The notes under the pieces are model-generated. The model saw nothing but the letters and a program-made list of their open reading frames with translations, was not told the origin of the DNA and did not search any database. Positions 12,411-24,274 of a stretch of DNA of 64,000 bases are shown here, piece by piece. This DNA comes from Piper betle. Taxonomy: Eukaryota > Streptophyta > Magnoliopsida > Piperales > Piperaceae. Position 1 is the stretch's first letter. Each line of letters starts with the position of its first letter. The translations under genes and the position numbers were made by a program. The stretch covers positions 1 through 64,000 of the forward strand of contig JAURVB010007288.1 of assembly GCA_033002965.1 (NCBI GenBank). Direction: 5' to 3'.

Positions 12411-12908
12411 CACCCCAATTTGGCCCAAAGGAATAGACCGAATCATAATATTATAATTTGGAAGCTACTCATTGGGCTATCATGTATAGACCTAACAAAA
12501 GAAGATCCCAACCCTCCGTGGAGGCTTAAGTTGGACACTAGGCTTAGTTTTCAAAGAATACGTGTAAAGTTCGTACTACAAAGGTAGATTTTATACTTAA
12601 AGGATTCCTATATAAGTACCCCTAGTCATAATAGTGGTATAACCACTCCTATGACTCTGAGCAGTGACTTTAAAAATGTGATAATCACTCCCAACTGTAG
12701 AAGAAGCACACCCCCACTACAGTTTTGAGGTTGCATGTTGTTGCGTATGTTATATTCTTACTACTTAGTTCAAGTGATTGGCTTAGGTCTTCTTATTAGT
12801 TACATGAAGATGATGTGAGTATTTAAACAAAGGTTATAGTTGCTTGTTTCACATACCCTATACGAGCAATAATTAAAGTGTCAGGGAATTACACAGCATC
12901 ATCGAGTA
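12411..12908 (+). mobile_element. Family-C LTR, plus orientation, followed by a PBS
   Basis: It starts TGTAACACCCC at 12411 and aligns with the LTRs at 20028 (+) and 1464 (-). It ends ..GTATCA at 12908, followed by CTTGGTATCAGAGCCAA (about 12909-12925), which contains the 12-base initiator tRNA-Met PBS TGGTATCAGAGC. LTRs beginning TGTAACACC with this primer are typical of Tekay/Del-type Ty3/gypsy elements, which is inference here because no protein domain is attached. Confidence 0.65.
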
Positions 12909-12925
12909 TCACTTGGTATCAGAGC

Positions 12926-14087
12926 CAACTTCTTGGACTATTAAGGCGGCACACTTTTGGGATGTGTGTATTGTACGCGCGTGCTGTTTGATATGCATGC
13001 ATGATATGTTGTGTGCATGTATGTTGTATGTGGTTGTTCTATTTAAAGACTCCCCACCACCCTGTGCCGATCTATAGCCTAGCTGGCCAGTATGTCTTTG
13101 TGTGTGTTTTCGCTAACCTCCTTTTTGGTGTTTCTAGTAGTTAGTTGTGTGTGACAGTTTGCAAGCACAATTTCATGGCCTTTATTATACATATTTGTTT
13201 AATTACCCTTATTTTAGCCTTGGCCTTTTTATTGAAAATATATCTTGCTGCTTGAGTCCTAGCACCCTAGTGTTTTGAAGTCGTTCTAAGTGCTAACAAG
13301 GATGAAACTTTGAGTAGTATAGGGGGAAGGCATTGCATGTTATAGAGTGGTGATTGAGTAGATAGTGTGAACTTTCCTGGCACTTTGCTTTGTAAAAAAA
13401 GTGAGAAGAAAAACAAAGAAAAAAAGAAGAAATTGAAAAAAAAAAAAAGAAAAAGATGAGGCAATGATCCTCCACCAGTAAATACAAGATGAAGCAATAG
13501 TCTTCCACTGGTTTGAAATAAAAGAAAAAAGAAAAAACAACATGTAGTCAATGGAAAATCAAAACAAAGTTAGTTCTTATATTGGGTCAACTCGATACTA
13601 CATTGAAGGAAGTTTGTGTCATATTGCTTGGGGATTTGTTATACATGTATGTTAGGATTTCGAAAGGATTTTTAATTCTAGGGTGCTTATTAGCCTCTGA
13701 TTTTTCTATCTTATTTATCCTATTTTTGGTCGCAAGCCCCTGGCCCCGTTACAACCTATAAAGACCTATGGATTCCATTAAATTGGCATTGCCTTGGAGA
13801 TGGGAGCGAAATGTGAACATATTTAAGCATGTGCTTGATTGTATTCTCTTAGTTGCATATGAGAATGATAAGCTAATGGATTATCTTACCCACACACACA
13901 CGTAGAGCCTTCTTTTGGGTGTGATTGAAGAAAAGGAATTTCTAATTTAATTGACATCTTGTTGCCTCTTGATAGTTTGATTAAGAATCTTATGAGAACA
14001 TAATGGGGACTAAGTATTTTTGTGTAGTAAAATTTTCTTTGTTATGATATTTTGCTCGGGACGCGCAAAAGTTTAAGTTTGGGGGTG
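12926..14087 (+). mobile_element. Non-coding 3' internal region of a Ty3/gypsy-type element with polypurine tract
   Basis: The region ends in a GCTCGGGACGCGC word followed by AAGTTTGGGGGTGTG at about 14077-14091. This layout is characteristic of the end of the internal region, PPT and LTR start in plant Ty3/gypsy elements. No gag-pol domain is seen upstream. Phe-rich minus-strand frames at 13267-13551 are translations of a purine-rich run. Confidence 0.5.
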
Positions 14088-14418
14088 TGTTAAGTGTTTA
14101 AAATATATAATATTTACCCATGTTTTTAATATGATTTTGTACTTCTCGGGTATAAACATTATTAATTAAGTAATATTTTACTTTATTTTTTTAGTTAATT
14201 AATATTTTATTATATATGCTTAACTTTGATGTTTTAATGCAGAAAAAGATGAATAAATTAAGCTTTGGATTTGATTGGTCATGACACTTGGCACCACCCA
14301 ATGGCTACAATGTATGGTGTTCAATGGAGTCGAACAGTTGGAAACTTAAAGGGACATTATAATTAATTAGATTACGTCGATTTGTGAACACCCTCTTCGA
14401 ATTCTTGTATCTCCACTT

Positions 14419-14428
14419 CTATATAAAG
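14419..14428 (+). promoter_or_regulatory. LTR TATA box, first unit
   Basis: CTATATAAAG lies in the middle of the LTR, about 100 bp upstream of an AATAAAAG polyadenylation-like word. This is the usual U3-R arrangement of a retroelement LTR promoter. The equivalent in the duplicated unit is at about 15430-15439. Confidence 0.45.
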
Positions 14429-15429
14429 GGGTGGTCATTTGTTGTTGATCATATCTCATCTCTTGGCTTCAGATTGTAGTAGAAGTAGTAGTTTTAGTTT
14501 TTGTAATTTCTTTCTCTTTCGTAATAAAAGTTAGTTTCTTCTTTATATTGTTTTGCTTTATATTGTTTTCTATTTTTATTATGGAGTAGTTTTATATTTC
14601 GTTCTAGAGAAGAATGAAACTTAACATGATTTAATTGAATTTATTTCGAGCTCTTACTCTTTTATTCAATTGGATTGTTTGAATTATCATATTCTAAATG
14701 CTAAGAGTAGATTGATCACCTATTTCTTAGATCATGAGGTTTAATTAGATTTCGGGAGAAATTAATTAGATTAGTCATTGATAATTCATCATACGACAAG
14801 TCTTTTGACTTGTTTGTCGTTGTGGTCGGGAGATACACAACACCGTATGCGATTGTAAGGCAATTCTTAATGCATTATTTTGTTGATTAATCAATTATCA
14901 CCGGGAGGTAGAAATTGAGGCAAAATAATAGAAGCATGAAGGAGCGGGAGCCACCATGTCATATAATTATCCTAGATCGACAATCCGAGGGAATAAAAGA
15001 TAAGAGTAAGATTTGATGAAGATTAAATTAATGTTAAGGGAAATTCGACTCTAGAACGAGTTTTATAATTTTAACTCCGCTTTTTATTTAAGTTATTATT
15101 TAGATTTCTTTAAGTCAATTATTTCTATTTTTCTCTTAATATTATTTTCTTTAATTAATTTAAGGAAATTCATCTCTCTGTGGGAACGATACTCTAATTT
15201 ATCATCATACTACTTGTTTCGACCGTGTATACTTGCATGTCACTGAAAAAAGTCTAAAAGTGAATATAATAAGCTTTGGAATTGAATGGTCATGATACTT
15301 GGCCCCACCTAATGGCTACAAGTTATGATGTTCAATGGAGTCAAGGAGTTGGAAACTTGAAGTGACATCATAATTAATTATACTACGTCGACTTGTGAAC
15401 ACCCTCTTCGAATTCTTGTATTTCCACTT

Positions 15430-15439
15430 CTATATAAAG
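15430..15439 (+). promoter_or_regulatory. LTR TATA box, second unit
   Basis: CTATATAAAG is in the same context as the copy at 14419, within the duplicated LTR unit. Confidence 0.45.
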
Positions 15440-16249
15440 GGGTGGTCATTTGTTTTTGATCATTATCTCAATTCTTGGTTTAGGAGTTTAGTAGAAGAAA
15501 TAGTTCTAGTTTTGTAATTTTTTCTCTTTCATAATGAAAACTATTTTCTTTTTATATTGTTTTCTATGTTTATTATGGAGTAGTCATATATTTCATTCTA
15601 GATAAGAATGGAACTTAACATGATTTAATTGAATTTATTTCGAGTTCTTACTCTTTTATTCAATCGGATTGTTTGAATTATCATGTTCTAAATGCTAAGA
15701 ATAGATTAATCGCCTATTTCTTAGATTATGAGGTTTAATTAGATTTTAGGAGAAATTAATCAGATAATTCATTGATAATTCATCATACGACGAGTCTTGT
15801 GATTTGTTTGTCATTGTGGTCGGGATATACACAACACCGTATGCGATTGTAAGGCAAATCTTAATGCGTTATTTTGTTGATTAATCAATTATCACCAGGA
15901 GGTAGAAATTGAGGCAAAATAATAGAAGCATGAAGGAGCGGGAGCCACCATGTCATATAATTATCCTAGATCGACAATCTGAGAGAATAAAAGATAAGAA
16001 TAAGATATGATGAAGATTAAATTCATACTAAGGGAAATTTGACTCTAGAATGAGTTTTATCATTTTAACTTCTCCTTTTATTTAAATTTATTTTTTAGAT
16101 TTAGTTAAGTCAATTATTTTGTTTTCCTCTTAATTTGATTTTCTTTAGTTAATTTAAGGAAATTCATCTCTCTGTGGGAACGATACTCTAATTTATCATT
16201 ATATTACTTGTTTCGACCATATATACTTGCATGTCACTAAAAATATTCG

Positions 16250-16726
16250 AACATCTATAAGCGGGAATCAAGGTAAGAAGGCTAAATGAGCCTCGAAACC
16301 CTGAACTAAATCATGTAAAAGAATTCTGCTACTCAATCAAGTTAGGCCCACAGGGGCAATTCTGGTGGTTCAAAATCCATAAGATGCATGTAAGTGAGAT
16401 ACCTTGAAAATACCAAACAGATACTAAATGTTGTAACGATCTACATGTAGGGCTAAAACCTCTCGCTAAACTCACATAAAATAAATGATTTGTATACTTC
16501 GTGTATACACTGATAAATCGTGTCTCTACTGTATCATAACTGAAACTATCATTTGCATGTCGGGCATACTCAACCACCATAACATGCTCATATGGTCATC
16601 TGGGCCCCATACTCATATGCTGAAAATTAGTCTTACTCGCACTCTCTTGAACCAACTCTAGACTGACCCGCATTTGACAACCTACAAGCTAGGTAAAGCC
16701 ATAACTCAAAGTTGGATTTTACTACA
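16250..16726 (-). mobile_element. Truncated family-A LTR (element A3), minus orientation
   Basis: On the minus strand the LTR starts TGTAGTAAAATCC at 16726. It matches the first part of the family-A LTR at 40223-40640; for example, the words TGGGCC, TCATTTAGCC and CTTGCTCC-like appear in the same order. A purine-rich tract (about 16727-16740, minus strand) precedes it, as a PPT should. It is cut off near 16240 by the duplicated gypsy LTR. Confidence 0.6.
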
Positions 16727-19325
16727 TCTCCTCTTTATAAAAATTTTGTCCTTGAAAATTCTCACATCAACTGCTATCAAACGACTCAATTGAAGATGTC
16801 ATCTCGTTAGCAAACTGGTACCTCTCCCTCGAAAGCTAGTTGCACATGGCCCAAATAGATGAACATGATGCTAGAACTCTAAACACTAACGAAGCTCGCT
16901 TGCTCCTTAATCATCTAGCTAGATGAACTACACGTGATTGAATCATTTGGTGAAACATGTCATACATGCTGGAATCATGTGACTGGACTGACCATACATG
17001 CTAAAATCATATAGTTGGATTGACCATATATGCTAAAATCATCTAAATGGACTAGCTCCAATGGTCACTGCAAACTATAGGGACTAAAATGCAATGACTA
17101 TGATGGAAAAAGGCCAGGTTCACCCCTAAGGGCCTATTGGGTGGTCAAGTAGGTACTCTAGAGTACTACAAGGTACTAGTCTGAACTACGTCAAAAAAAC
17201 TATGTTAGTGCGAGGTATGTAGCCTAACATCGACCCATTTGTCACTGATCCTCATCAATGTGACAAGTCAAATACCTGTACCCTCACGGTACTCTAGCCC
17301 AGGTCCTACAACTACACTAGGGTGTCTTGCGAGTCCTGTTAGCATATGGTGAACTCTAGTACCAAATAAGAGAATATGCTAATTGGCTGTATAGTTCACT
17401 GTTGCTAGTCTAGGTCAAACACTCAGGTGTCCCTGTAAGAGGAACATGATCTGCTCACTAGGTCCTAGCTAACTCGAACCCTAGTCAAGTATTTCACTCT
17501 ATTCCATAATGGAACAAGGACAGCTATTATGACTCTACTACAAGCTATGACTCTACTACAAGCTATGACTCTCGCAACTATCGGCATACTACTAACCGCT
17601 ACTAGTGGGAGGTATTTGTGATGAAATGAAGGCGAGAACACCTGAATATTTACAGCATGTCTCAAGGACTATGATAGCATACTCTGCATGGAACTATGGA
17701 GTCTGTATTTGGTCTGTGGTATATGCTCTGGTCAATGTCTACTCATCTCAACCATCTGAAAAATAGATTATAGGACTAATATATCAGAAATGGTAAGTGT
17801 AAAAATACTCGACTTTGTGTGGTGTCTATGGCTCACATAGAAAGAGAATGGATGTCTCATAAAAGCTGGTCACACTACTCTAGGACTCTAACTAGTATGT
17901 GTCACATCCTCATGTGGTCTGATATCAGGTTTGCTAGTAGAGTAAACTGATATGAAAAGATCTTACTAGATATGTACATCACTCTATCTGTAGTGGTATA
18001 AAGGTAATCGTGTGAGTCATCATGGTAATAAATACTTTGTATAGGATATTGGTGGCCCAAACATATGGGTAGGTTCATGGACATGTCTCTAAGATCATCA
18101 TAATTGGACTCTGCCACAGGTGGCCAGCCTATGGAACAACCAATCAATTATGAGCCTAAGAGATGGCTCCTAAGTGGCTCTAGTTCAATCAACTAACAGT
18201 AGGCATGTGTTTCTCGATACCATACTAGTCACGCACTTCTAAATGAATGGGGTTCAAACGATCCAAAGAACCAATATCTCTCCTCGTGTCTACGGGGACT
18301 CATAGTGAGGTTTGACACATGGCTCATTCGCTCTTCAGTGGTGTGTGACTTACTGTCCCGTACTAATTTGTAGCATTAATATTGACTCACATGACTACTA
18401 CAGCTGTGGTAGACTCTCAAGCAAAGCCATAAGTCAATGTGAGCATACACTGATGTCCTTCTATCTGGTCAACATGATCCAGTCTGACTAAAGTCCATGT
18501 CTGTGTCGCTCCCAAGCATGGGTGAAGTTGTCTCCTCCAAACAGGTCTGTCATCAGCTACTTGCACTGTAAGTCCTAAACAATACCATGACGGTACTTCC
18601 TATACTCTAGGCAAAGGCTAAACCATATGTCTCAAGATAATGACTTAATCATGCTAGCGACGCACTAGGGAAGCACTATCTCCTTGATGGATGCTCCCTC
18701 ACTAACCCATCATCTATGCCAAAATTCTAATACAAGTCAAACATCTCTCTCTAGCTAGGCCGAACTCTAAATGAGCTAAACTGCGTATCTGATCATTTGC
18801 TAACTATCTGATCAATGTAACCCTGGTTGTGGGTCACACGTAGGTTGTCACGCTGACTGAATAATCTAACCACTGTGGTCATCCCATCTGGATATCATAC
18901 TATCATATTCTCTAACTCTGTCCATGCACATCCATTTGATAACTGTCACTAACTCTACCTGATGATACGTATAAGATTGTCACTAACATTATCTTGTAAT
19001 ACACATCTGACCCAAGAATGTCATGTCAAGGCGATGGTATGCAAGATGGCTGGTGAAGTCAATCATGTGCCATCACATCCAAAGCTAGTCCGCCTAACTT
19101 TCCTCTACCCAGATGATGTTACCGTAGTTATTTCTTGTCCTCAATCTCTGACACCTAACTCTACTCTCAATGCTATGACATGAGGTCTACATGCAAAGCT
19201 AAGAACATCCTCAAGTAGTTGTCCTCCTGTAGGGTGAGGTAACTACTTAGCCTTTGCTTTCACTATAACTACTCACTCAGATGGTGCTAGTGCAACACAA
19301 ACGGTGGTAGTGCATCACGATCATA
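16727..19325 (-). mobile_element. Internal region of family-A element A3, minus orientation
   Basis: The reverse complement follows the interior of the complete element at about 44080-46868 over its full length. Clear anchors are TCTAACTAGATTATTAAGGA-like and GCTAGCTTTCGAGGGA words near the PPT, the CCATTATGGAATAGAGTGA segment, and the frame at 17902-18147. That frame has the same short peptide as 45523-45700 and 62700-62850. No gag or pol domain was recognised. At about 19325 it joins a family-A LTR end in the opposite orientation. Confidence 0.6.
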
Positions 19326-19371
19326 ACATTTCTGATTTGGTTCTTAGGTGAACCAAAATCAGGGTGTTATA
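19319..19371 (+). mobile_element. Family-A LTR 3' terminus, plus orientation, at an inversion joint
   Basis: The sequence matches the last about 50 bases of family-A LTRs (43185-43233 and 49115-49164), with ATAACATTTCTGATT, GGTGAACC and CAGGGTGTTA. It follows directly on an internal segment that reads in the opposite direction. Confidence 0.55.
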
Positions 19372-19384
19372 CATGAGGTGAACA

Positions 19385-20027
19385 AATGTGAATACTTGAT
19401 ATGAGTATGTTAGTTAGGATGTATGAATGTATCATTCAGATAGTGGGCGTTAGCTTTTAGATTTGGTGTGAAGGTACGGAGTAGAAGCTCGCCCCCTAGG
19501 TACATTGACATGATTGGAGCTTCTACCAAGTCCTTTGAGGAGTCACTTTTGGTTTGACCTTCTCACTTTATCGTGATTGGATTTAATAGGTAAGCGGATG
19601 TGTTGACCGGTGAATTTATCGTATCTCACTCCACACAGACCATTTAGTTTTATGAATTTCTGCATTAATAACCCTTAAGGATGAAATCCTGAGTCTTGAG
19701 GATGAAATCCTCGAGTTTGTTTTAGAAAATTCAGATCCAGATTATGATGCCTTTGAGCCTAATATATTATTATCCCTACCCAGACCTATATATGTATAGT
19801 TTTCTCAGTTTTCTAGTGAGATATGCAACAAGGGAAAGTTGACTCGCACGCACCATGTGCGGTTGCACATGCTAGTCAAAGCGGGCTCTAGATTGGTGAA
19901 TGGGTCATTCTATTCCCAAGGGGGGATCCAAACAACTCTACATTTTTAGTTCCTCAAACCCGGAGAAGTGTAGAGGATTATAGGTACTGTAATGCAACGC
20001 ATGTCTAAATAGTACTGAACGTGCCTG
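19385..20027 (+). mobile_element. Family-B LTR fragment
   Basis: It aligns with about 37610-38190 of the solo family-B LTR. Anchors are GGTACGGAGTAG, AGCTCGCC, TTGGAGCTTCTACCA, CCCTACC..AGACCTATATAT, AAAGCGGGCTCTAGATT and GTTCCTCA. It is interrupted at 20027 by insertion of a family-C LTR. Confidence 0.65.
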
Positions 20028-20790
20028 TGTAACACCCCATTTTTGGTCCAAGGGCAAACCAAAGTGCGATGTTATAATTTGGAAAACTATTCGTTGGACT
20101 ACCTTCGTACAAACTTTACGGAAGTGGATCTCAACCCTTAAGGAGGCTTAAGAAAGGCAACCTTACAGGGTTTCATCACATATGCATGCTGATTCATATT
20201 AGCATGGAGAGGCTCTTAAACTTAAGAATTCCATATGATCACCCCTTGCCAAAATAGAGGTAAGACCTCCCCTGCGACTATAGGTGGTGACTTTAAAAAT
20301 GCTGATGATTACTCTCAACTATATAAGAGGCACACCCCAGGTACAGTTTTGTGGTTGCATGCTATGACATGAACCTTTTCGTAGGCACACCCTAGGTACA
20401 TTTTTGTGGTTGCATGCTATAACATGAACCTTTTCGTACTACTTAGTTCAAGTGATTCATAACATTTCTTAATTTCTTACATGTGGATGAATGTAGAGAA
20501 TTTGAATAAGGATCGTGGTTACTGGTTCCATATACCCAATATGTGCAAGAAAATAAAATAATTAAACACCGCATCAACGGATGCGAGGGCATCAAACCCT
20601 AACACCCGAACTTCACATGGGTCTTCAAGCAGTGTGAACCATATGATCCACCTACAAGAAAAAGCACATAAAACAACAAAGACTGCCAGATTCATACATT
20701 GGCCAGGTGGCAATGGAGTGGAGCGCTGCTCACAAGTTATATAGAAAAGCTAAATATCAACTATCAACAAAGTTGGGAGTCATAATGTCT
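20028..20790 (+). mobile_element. Family-C LTR and short internal segment, truncating a pseudogene
   Basis: The LTR starts TGTAACACCCC at 20028 and ends near 20575. It is followed by the family-C internal text GCATCAAACCCTAACACC to about 20760. Inside it, a 54-bp segment (CACACCC..GGTACA..CTTTTCGTA) is tandemly repeated at about 20329-20437. Its right side abuts the adenylyltransferase pseudogene just where exon 5 of that gene would be expected. Confidence 0.6.
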
Positions 20791-20793
20791 TAC

Positions 20794-22523
20794 CCCCTAT
20801 GAATCCACCATAATGAAAGATGAACTTGAGCATGCTAATTCACACATTTTAATCCAATGCTTGGCAGATAGAAGGCCCTGCATCAAGGCAAATCACAACC
20901 TCAGAGTAGAAAACTACTCACAACCGCAGACAGCCAAACATTGATGGTGAACAACCCAAAATCATCTTTAGGAACATTAAAGAGTTTTAAGAATTTTGCC
21001 TTCATTTCATTGCAAACAAATGAGTTACAGAAATATTTAAATAGATTCGATTTCTATGGTAAAGAAATAAATCCATCAATCTACCTCTGTATCAAAACAC
21101 ATTCAATTTTTAGACAAGGATCTATGTCCCAGACCTCATTTATTCAATCTAACTAGATAAGGATCGACCTCTTTTTGGGATATGTTGGAAAAAAAAGATT
21201 AAAAATACTTTGTTTATCAAATTACATTCAATTTTCAGAGTGGGGAACACAAGTTAAATGGTCTATATGAAATTACGTACTTGCTTCTTATAGGCATCAT
21301 TTACAGGAGAAATGTAACCACCAACTGCACGGTAGCCTCCAGAGTTTAGTGCATCTCTTGCAAATTCTGATAACAAAAGATATAACTATAATGAATGCTA
21401 AATTAATTTATACCAAACATTTACTGTAATTTTCACTTGCACGCAAATGGTCAGTCAATAATAAATAAACCATTTCTACAATTATGCTTCATGAAACCAA
21501 TGTAAGAGAAGAATAAAAAATCACTACTTACCAAGCATTCGAAGGTGCATGTATGTTGGGGGATTAAAACTCCCAGTAGAAACCAGAATAACTGAAACCT
21601 TCTCCCTGGATATATATAATTTCAAAACCAATCAAATAACTAAATAAATAAATAAAATATGAATGAACCCCAAAATCAGACGTGAAAAACATGGTGATTG
21701 TGAACCCATAAACATTTATAAAAAGGAATGGGCCATACCCATAAACAATTTGAGCCACACAGTTTGAGCTACACATGGAAAAACTAAAATTAAGCATTGA
21801 TATGGTCTACGATAGGATGAAATGGAAGGAAAGGATCCATAACCCTGAGCTCAATTCCTTCTTTCCTTGGAATACAAATCCAACCAGACCTGATGAGCTC
21901 GAAGACACCGGGGTGCAAGTGGATGATAAAGAAGAAGAAGAAGTAAAATTAAATACCAAATGGATCGAAGTGGATTAAGTCGATTAGCAAAAGTGACTAC
22001 TCATATATATGAGAATATGATTTTTAAACGTGTTATTCAATCTTATCTAGTGTAGAATACACCACACTACACTCATGCATAAGAAGTCACAATTAGAATG
22101 ATTATTAAACCCAAATATCTTCTATTCTTCTTTTTATATCATACTAATTAGAATGATTATTAAACTCAAATATCTTCTCTTCTTCTTTTAAATCATACTC
22201 ATTTGTGATATAGCTTTGCTCGTTCCTTTCACAGAATTAAGAAAGCAATTTAATTCTCTCAATCTAAAACCATATGATCAAAATATCCTAAAAGTTTACT
22301 TATACTTGTATTGCTTTATCATATAAGGCTTGACTCAATATTCTTCCTATCCAATAAAAAAGTTGTACTACAGATAAAATGTAGGACCAAAGTGACAACA
22401 AAGCCTCTTACAAGAAAAACATAGATGGCAACACATTATCCAGACTCACTTAGCCAGAGAATCTGATGAAGCATCCTCCTATTCAACCGCCAATAACTTG
22501 TCCATTGGAAGTGGCACATCCAT
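20794..22523 (-). pseudogene. Nicotinamide/nicotinate mononucleotide adenylyltransferase pseudogene, 3'-truncated
   Basis: Four exons read on the minus strand: 22523-22450, 21605-21532, 21366-21281 and 20877-20794. Each has GT-AG borders and consistent phases. The joined product starts MDVPLP and carries STGSFNPPTYMHLRM (the ATP-binding nucleotidyltransferase region with its T/HxxH-like motif), then GGYISPVNDAYKK, then SSSFIMVD. All are typical of plant NMN/NaMN adenylyltransferase, the last common step of NAD synthesis. Two in-frame TAG codons break it: one in exon 1 after residue 14, and one at the end of exon 4 where the family has Trp of the DPWE motif. The remaining C-terminal exons are missing and a family-C LTR element sits in their place. 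Retained introns show a DNA-level copy or a decayed original gene rather than a processed copy. Intron 1 (21606-22449) holds a 56-bp tandem duplication at about 22094-22198. Confidence 0.85.
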
Positions 22524-23520
22524 TAGAACCCTAAAACACACAAAAATCAACACAAAAACTAAGGCAGACACGAAAGAACCATTGATATGAAAAAAGACAA
22601 ACATTATTATCTGCTCATATGTAGTGAAGAGACATTCATAGACATGTTGTAGGTTAATTTAAAAATGAACTAGTCATGCGTTCGATACGTGTTTTGATCT
22701 ATTGGACATGAGATTACTTTGAAATGAAAGATTATTACCAAAGTTACATTAATCGTACCAAATTTTTTAGGGGTATGCCGTATGCATGCTTGGTTCAACT
22801 GGTTTGAGAGCACTATCTCAGATTTAATATAATATTATAATATTCTCACCTTTCAAATTGTTTTTGCAAGAGAACCCCCTAATTTAGTAACACCACTTTA
22901 TACCTATAAGAAGAAAAAGGTGAATAATAGACAAAATAAATTTAAGTCACATATCTGAACATAAAAAGACAGACAAGGACAAAATTGATGCATTAGAGCA
23001 CCAAAAATAAATTTGAAGAAGGCAAAATTGGGGATATTGGGAATTGATGGACACCAAGCAAGGCTGTAATAGCTTACAACATAAAACTATGGCAACAAAT
23101 GGGGTTTAAACCCTTATACCGGGAAGCAGCCACAAATCATAAAAATCAATCAAGCGCCAAAATTAGAACCAATTTACAAAACCAAACTAAAATAATTTTA
23201 ACAAAATCACATCCCAAATACAACCCGATTAATGTGTAGTCAAATACCTAGGACTGTCCATGGACGCGACGGACGTGGACACCATTGTATCCTTGCGTGA
23301 AAAAAATTGCGGACACAGCGGAGATGGACACAAATGCGGACAGTCTAACATGCCAAGCCTCTATCTTCTAGGCCTGTATATTGTTACCATTCCAAGCTTC
23401 TAAAAAGCAACAACAAAACAGCATGGCGATGGGGAAAGAAGATACAAATCAAATCTATATACAGGGAAAGTAATCCATTGGAAGTGGAATTGATGCACTA
23501 AATCTTAACCCATTAATCAA
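22524..23520. other. Upstream flank of the adenylyltransferase pseudogene, nothing else recognised
   Basis: AT-rich sequence without a supported gene. It may contain the former 5' UTR/promoter of the pseudogene on its left side. Confidence 0.4.
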
Positions 23521-23524
23521 TTAT

Positions 23525-23761
23525 CAATTTCTCCCTAAGCTAACGAACGAACTGGGCGAACGAGCTCACAAAAATTAAACATTTTAAGTATATTCGAGCT
23601 CGAGTCGAGCTTGAACACATAAAAGATATTCGAGTCGAACTCGAATATATATGTCCAAAAACTCGTTCGATCTCGAGTCGAGTTCGAACAAGTTTCGAAC
23701 TATTCAAGCCGAGTTCGAACACATGTTGAGTTCGGCTCGCTCATTTAATTAGCACCCCTAC
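23525..23761. mobile_element. Fragment of the hAT family (one terminus)
   Basis: The sequence is rich in TCGAGTCGAG-like words and ends GGCTCGCTCATTTAATTAGCACCCCTA. This parallels the right end of hAT copies 1 and 2 (..CTCACTCATTTACCAGCCCTA and ..CTCGCTCACTTGTTTAGTAGCCCTA). The opposite end and a TSD were not found, so it is a truncated or much reduced copy. Confidence 0.6.
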
Positions 23762-24274
23762 TTTCAACTACCATCAACAAAGCAGCAGGTTTTCGACCGT
23801 GGACTTATATATATATATCAAAAAATTAAAAAAAATAAAAGCAAAAAAAGAGGACATATGTTTGGATCACGAGAAAGAAAATATAGGAGAAAAGAAATTT
23901 ATTTTTTACAGCAAGTGAAAATTTTCTTCACAGATTTCTTTCTCTATTTTTTGTTTCTCTTAGTAGGGAAAGCCCTTACTTTCTTTCTTTCCCCATTTTT
24001 TGTTTTTTCATAGTAAAAGCCATTGCTCAAATGTACGAACGTCTTTCATGTAATTTGCTTTCTTTATTTTTGCTAACAAAATTTGAACAATTTTACACAC
24101 ACAAGCAATTGTTGTTAAAATTGGTATGAAGTTGGTTAATTCGCCCGAGTCAACTAGGTTTAGATAACATCCAAATTAATTTTTGATAATCATTTGTATT
24201 CCAAAAATTGGTCATAAAATCAACCGAGTTAAGTCAATTCTTAGTGACTTTTTTCCGATGGAATTTGAAGTGAT
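23762..24274. other. Intergenic, nothing recognised
   Basis: AT-rich spacer with no gene or element termini seen. Confidence 0.4.

Larger units (their letters stand above)
14088..16236 (+). mobile_element. Ty3/gypsy-type LTR with tandem 1.0-kb duplication
   Basis: The LTR begins TGTTAAGTG right after the PPT. The unit from about 14240 to 15242 is repeated at about 15243-16236 with roughly 1.0-kb spacing and high similarity. Both units contain a CTATATAAAGG TATA box, the word AATAGAAGCATGAAGGAGC, and an end GGGAACGATACTCTAA..CTTGCATGTCA. The result is two LTR 3' portions in a row. This could come from unequal recombination or from a second insertion with lost internal sequence. Confidence 0.6.

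Noticed and set aside
13267..13551. Phe-rich minus-strand frames that look like membrane segments.
   Set aside because: They come from an A/G-rich plus-strand run and have no family resemblance.
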